Translations under genes and position numbers: made by a program
Shown here: one piece after another, positions 61,401 through 64,000 of the stretch
How the letters are laid out: every line of letters starts with the position of its first letter
Numbering within the stretch: position 1 is the first letter of the stretch
Notes under the pieces: model-generated
Databases searched by the model: none
Seen by the model: only the letters and a program-made list of their open reading frames with translations
What the model was told of the DNA's origin: nothing
Origin: Salinibaculum litoreum
GTDB taxonomy: Archaea > Halobacteriota > Halobacteria > Halobacteriales > Haloarculaceae
Length of the DNA: 64,000 nucleotides
Direction of reading: 5' to 3'
NCBI GenBank assembly: GCA_009789175.1
Contig: CP046866.1
Location: 1,922,001 to 1,986,000 of the forward strand

Positions 61401-62985
61401 GTGCGAACAGCTGCTTGAAGTAGGTGAACAGCGGACGATTGAACTGCGAGAGAACCGATAGGGGCGTGTCATCACCCATCGATCCGACGGGGTCTTTGCC
61501 CTTCTCGGCCATCGGCTCCAGCAGGTGGTCTACCTCGTCGTAGGTGTAGCCGTACATCGCCTGGTGGGGCCGGAGCGTCTCGACCTCACCGTGTGGCAGG
61601 TTCGTCGAATCCGGGGAGACATCGCCCATATCGACCTGTTCCTGGTCGACCCACTCGCCGTATTTCTCGTCGGCAAGCCCCTCGAAAACCTCCTCGTCGG
61701 GGACGACTCGCCCTTCGTTGGGGTCGGCGAGGAAACACTGGCCGGGCTGCAGACGACCGCGTTCGGCGATATCCTCCTCGTCGTAGTCGAGCGCACCGAC
61801 CTCGGAGGACATCACCAGCGTGTTGTCCTGCAAGACATCGTACCGGCACGGACGAAGTCCGTTGCGGTCCAGTACTGCGCCGACGCGTTCGCCGTCGGTC
61901 GCTGCGACGAGCGCGGGGCCGTCCCACGGTTCGACGAGTGAGGCGTGGTAGTCATAGAAGTCCCGACGGTCGCCCGTGACGCCGTTTGCCTCGCCGCGCC
62001 ACGCCTCGGGAATGAGCGTCCGCAACGCGTGGGGCAGGTCACGGCCACCCTGCATCAACAGTTCCAGGGCGTTGTCGACGCTTGCGGTGTCGGATTGCTC
62101 GGGGTCGTCGATGATGGGCTTGATTTTCTCGATATCGTCGCCGAAGGCCTCGTGGGCGATGTCCGTTTCCCGCGCCCGCATCCAGTTGATGTTGCCCTGA
62201 ATCGTGTTGAACTCGCCGTTGTGGATGATGTTTCGGTACGGGTGAGCGAGGTGCCACGCGCCCAGCGTGTTCGTCGAGAAGCGTGCGTGAACGAGCGCGA
62301 AAGTAGAAACGAGGCGCTCATCGCGGAGTTCGGGGTAGTACTCGTCGACCTGTTCGGCCAGCAACAGCCCTTTGTAGGCGACTGTGTCCTTATCGAGCGA
62401 GACGATGTAGAAGCGGTCGTGGCCCGGCGGCTCCTGCTCTTCGACGGTGTTCTCGACGACACGGCGACCGACGTACAGCTGACGGTCGAAGTCCTCGCCG
62501 GTCTTGCCCTCGCTGGAGGTGACGAAGACCTGCTGGACATCCGGCTCGGACTCGACGGCAGTCTCGCCCAGCGTCGAGTTGTCGGTTGGTACCGAGCGCC
62601 AGGTGATGACGTCCAGCCCTTCCTCGGCGAGTTTCTCCTCGACGAGCGTTTTCAGCTCTGCTTTCGCCTGTTCGTCGTCGCGGGGGAGAAAGAGCGACCC
62701 GACGGCATACTCGCCGGGGTCGGGAAGGTCGGCGTCGACCTCCTCGGCAAAGAATTCGTGGGGAATCTGCAGGAGAATACCCGCACCGTCGCCTGTGTTC
62801 TTTTCGGCACCGGTCGTCCCGCGGTGTTCCATACACTCGACGAGGTCCAGTCCCTCCTGTACGACCCAGTTGTGTTTCTCACCGTCGAGGTCCATTACGA
62901 CCCCGACGCCACAGTTCGAGCGTTCGTCCGTGGGGTCTGCAAGCCCTGCGCCGCCCGCAGTGTCCCCAGTCTGCTGCTCAGTCAT
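58426..62985 (-). CDS. gltB: Glutamate synthase large (alpha) subunit
   Basis: 1519 residues, the usual length for the large subunit. The class II glutaminase nucleophile is Cys25 in ERSNCGVGVV, implying removal of a 24-residue propeptide. The central domain contains GGVHHHLVRNGLR, and the FMN-binding synthase domain has SGGTGASPKTSIKNAG and the 3Fe-4S cysteines in CVMARQCHENTC (around 1115-1132). A C-terminal beta-helix follows (GGVAYVYD, GAIAVLGETG). It transfers the glutamine amide to 2-oxoglutarate, using electrons from ferredoxin or a small subunit. ATG at 62985 lies about 28 bases after CCTCTTATGATT. Confidence 0.96.
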   Translation of the reverse strand: MTEQQTGDTAGGAGLADPTDERSNCGVGVVMDLDGEKHNWVVQEGLDLVECMEHRGTTGAEKNTGDGAGILLQIPHEFFAEEVDADLPDPGEYAVGSLFLPRDDEQAKAELKTLVEEKLAEEGLDVITWRSVPTDNSTLGETAVESEPDVQQVFVTSSEGKTGEDFDRQLYVGRRVVENTVEEQEPPGHDRFYIVSLDKDTVAYKGLLLAEQVDEYYPELRDERLVSTFALVHARFSTNTLGAWHLAHPYRNIIHNGEFNTIQGNINWMRARETDIAHEAFGDDIEKIKPIIDDPEQSDTASVDNALELLMQGGRDLPHALRTLIPEAWRGEANGVTGDRRDFYDYHASLVEPWDGPALVAATDGERVGAVLDRNGLRPCRYDVLQDNTLVMSSEVGALDYDEEDIAERGRLQPGQCFLADPNEGRVVPDEEVFEGLADEKYGEWVDQEQVDMGDVSPDSTNLPHGEVETLRPHQAMYGYTYDEVDHLLEPMAEKGKDPVGSMGDDTPLSVLSQFNRPLFTYFKQLFAQVTNPPLDYIREELVTSLESRLGFQRNLLAESPEHARQLVLDSPILTDQEMADIKDIDENGMSTATIDITYDPDEQDLQSAVETVREKADEAAPDHDILVLSDRSAGPDEVPIPSLLATGGVHHHLVRNGLRNHVGLVVESGDPRAVHHFATLVGYGAGAVNPYLAYQTITDLVAGPDGADPEKAIDAYINAIEDGLLKTMAKMGISTVESYQGAQIFEAVGLSSDFVAEYFEGTENRTEGIGLEEIESDLERRHTVAWSADEPEMERVGEYENRSGGIFHSWNPDTVGTLQQAVRTGDYEQYQDFAEQINNQNEQLHTLRGLLEFDDDEREAIPIEDVEPIEDIVERFETAAMSLGSLAPEMHENNAIAMNRLGATANTGEGGEPPERFNTEKECVTKQVASGRFGVTSTYLSSAEELQIKMAQGSKPGEGGHLPGKKVNEMIAHVRYATPGVGLISPPPLHDIYSIEDLKQLIHDLKASNPEADVNVKLVAEAGIGTIAAGVAKANADVVHISGDSGGTGASPKTSIKNAGLPWELGVTEANQMLRATGLRDRIKVTTDGGMKTGRDVAVATLLGAEGYAFGTASMVTSGCVMARQCHENTCPVGVATQNEKLRERFPGQPQHVINYMTFVAQELREIMAELGFETVDEMVGRVDMLRQRTDVSQEKAKKLDLSSLLVDPDSAYDIDRYKTQPQDHDVDEQLDWDILEKAEAAIEDEEPVTLDMDIDNVDRAVGSTLSSRISRKHGVDGLPEDTLTIRFEGTAGQSFGAFVQDGVTMDLVGTANDYVGKGLSGGKLVVRTPADAGYEASENVIAGNVALYGATQGEAYVNGVAGERFGVRNSGVKGVVEGVGDHGCEYMTGGAIAVLGETGKNFAAGMSGGVAYVYDPDGDFADRANTGMVTLMGSLEAKDRDMLTRLVENHAAYTDSDRAQELLENWDEEIENFTKVMPDAYAEVIDERERDDVRNDLPPAADATATASDAVRGRADD

Positions 62986-63176
62986 TCTATACCGCCTCAA
63001 GGCCTGGAATCATAAGAGGCTACTCCTGAAGGGGTCCGGGGATGTTAAACGCACATAATGGTGTATTAGGACAGTAATGTCAATATCGACATGCGCACGC
63101 GACACCCGCGAGTCAGTGTTTCCACGGGCAGGAAGCCGAGGATATTTGTAGGTTCCCCATGGCTTTGGGGACAGGT

Positions 63177-63653
63177 ATGGAGGTCATCGACGAGAAGGGT
63201 CGTGTCTTCGGCATCGTCAATGTCATCGACCTGGTGGTCGTACTCTTTTTGCTCGCTGTGGTAGCAGCGGGCACTGCACTGGTGCTGAGCGATCCCCGGC
63301 CTGAACCCCAAACAGAGTCGGTGACAGTGACAGTCCAGGCCGAGAATGTCCAGCCCTACGTGGCCGAGGCGATGCCGGAAAGCGGGACAGTCGATGGCGG
63401 GAACGTGACCAGTATCGAGAACAAGACGGTCAGGCCTGCAACGATTATTACCCAAAATGACTCGGGTGCCGCACTGGCCCGCGACCACCCCCGGCTGAAG
63501 ACCGTCGAACTCGACGTGACCGTCGAGGCCGAGCGGCGCAACGGTGACCTGTACTTTGACAACCGTCGGCTTCGCATCGGGAACGACATCGGCCTTGACT
63601 TTGGCACCGTCGTGCTCGCTGGGAACGTCACAGCGGTCGATTCCAAACGGTAG
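63177..63653 (+). CDS. DUF4330 family protein
   Basis: 158 residues from MEVIDEKGRVFGIVNVIDLV at 63177 (an ATG six codons earlier is also in frame). One transmembrane helix (about 17-37) anchors a beta-rich exterior domain, with conserved TVQAENVQPYVAEAM and LYFDNRRLRIG segments typical of DUF4330. The function is unknown, though such proteins occur near envelope or translation genes. GATATTTGTA lies about 28 bases upstream. It is convergent with proS. Confidence 0.85.
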   Translation: MEVIDEKGRVFGIVNVIDLVVVLFLLAVVAAGTALVLSDPRPEPQTESVTVTVQAENVQPYVAEAMPESGTVDGGNVTSIENKTVRPATIITQNDSGAALARDHPRLKTVELDVTVEAERRNGDLYFDNRRLRIGNDIGLDFGTVVLAGNVTAVDSKR

Positions 63654-63668
63654 AACAGACGGGGGCTG

Positions 63669-64000
63669 TCAGTAACTCTTCGCGAAGTACGCGGTCTCTT
63701 CGGCGTCCTCACCACAGATGGCGCAGTCGTCGTGAATCGGCTCCTCCTCTCTATCGAGTGGCACCATCACGATTTCAGCGGCGATGGCATCCTTGATCGG
63801 CTCTTCGCAGTCCTCGTCACCACACCAGCCACACTTGACGTAGCCGCCGTGCTGACCGATGGTCCCGAGGATTTCCTCGCGGCTCTCGGCCTCCCGAATC
63901 TCGCCTTCCAGCGTCTCCTCGGCGCTGGCATAGAGTTTGGCGAACACCGTATCGAGGTGGTCGCGTGCCGTCTCGCCGATGTCGGCCCGCTCTTCGGTCT
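63669..64000 (-). CDS. proS: Prolyl-tRNA synthetase, C-terminal end (cut by window edge)
   Basis: The last 110 codons of an archaeal-type ProRS. The C-terminal zinc-binding domain is recognisable: GYVKCGWCGDEDCEEPI with three cysteines and CAICGEDA with two, then the family's terminal AYFAKSY ending in tyrosine. The upstream residues TEERADIGETARDHLDTVFAKL continue to the right edge. It is convergent with the DUF4330 gene, 15 bases apart. Confidence 0.9.
   Translation of the reverse strand, partial: TEERADIGETARDHLDTVFAKLYASAEETLEGEIREAESREEILGTIGQHGGYVKCGWCGDEDCEEPIKDAIAAEIVMVPLDREEEPIHDDCAICGEDAEETAYFAKSY

Noticed and set aside
59000-63000. Long open frames on the plus strand opposite gltB (up to 383 codons)
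   Set aside because: They mirror the high-GC codon pattern of gltB; the minus-strand protein is a complete glutamate synthase.
1-64000. tRNA, rRNA or 7S RNA genes
   Set aside because: I looked in gene-free stretches for T-arm and CCA-end patterns and for the SRP RNA near srp54 and saw none; a tRNAscan or Rfam run would be decisive.

Overview
The window is chromosomal DNA from a halophilic archaeon (class Halobacteria). The GC content is high, the encoded proteins are strongly acidic, and the gene content is archaeal: SRP54, FtsY, prefoldin alpha, L39e/L31e/LX, aIF6, GatE, sn-glycerol-1-phosphate dehydrogenase, MptE and archaeal ThrRS. Tat signals and lipoboxes occur on exported proteins, and there is an ISH3-like insertion sequence. 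Many genes carry a TATA-like T-rich box about 26-28 bases before the chosen start codon, the layout of leaderless haloarchaeal mRNAs. I used this repeatedly to pick starts. The genus cannot be fixed from the sequence alone.

Layout. 0-11.6 kb: a flavoprotein reductase cut by the left edge, a zinc-type oxidoreductase, a MoaB/MogA-like protein, a Tat-exported beta-propeller, an orphan cytochrome P450, an MBL hydrolase, the pyrG-guaAb-DUF7126 operon and a cupin. 11.6-16.2 kb: a palindromic element, an AT-richer CAP-domain-like gene, two alpha/beta hydrolases and a histidine kinase whose receiver domain is degenerate. 16.2-31 kb: PspA-like protein, thrS, TauE transporter, two universal stress proteins, a gamma-carbonic-anhydrase-like gene overlapping a GCS2-like gene, a BrkB/aldo-keto reductase/dipeptide epimerase operon, YbjQ, and a TPR/DUF424/sufS/zinc-ribbon operon. 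31-33.4 kb: a 70-bp tandem repeat, thpR, a ZIP transporter and a lipoprotein.

33.5-45 kb is the information-processing block rpl39e-rpl31e-tif6 // rpl18a-pfdA-ftsY, later srp54. A complete ISH3-like element (34796-36170, 15-bp inverted repeats, AGTAT target duplication) sits 42 bp upstream of rpl18a. Between ftsY and srp54 lies the most interesting pair. A siroheme nitrite/sulfite reductase gene overlaps by 11 bp a gene for an Fe-S FrhB-family (coenzyme F420) protein with an unusual His/Cys-rich N-terminal tail. Together they look like a split counterpart of the methanogen F420H2-dependent sulfite reductase.

45-64 kb: a small zinc ribbon, a DegT sugar aminotransferase, a structured non-coding region, a cupin plus a polytopic membrane protein, the pterin genes mptE and folP, trmJ, an exported LolA-like protein, gatE, egsA, a Tat lipoprotein, the 1519-residue gltB, a DUF4330 protein and the 3' end of proS. 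I saw no rRNA, tRNA or CRISPR array.
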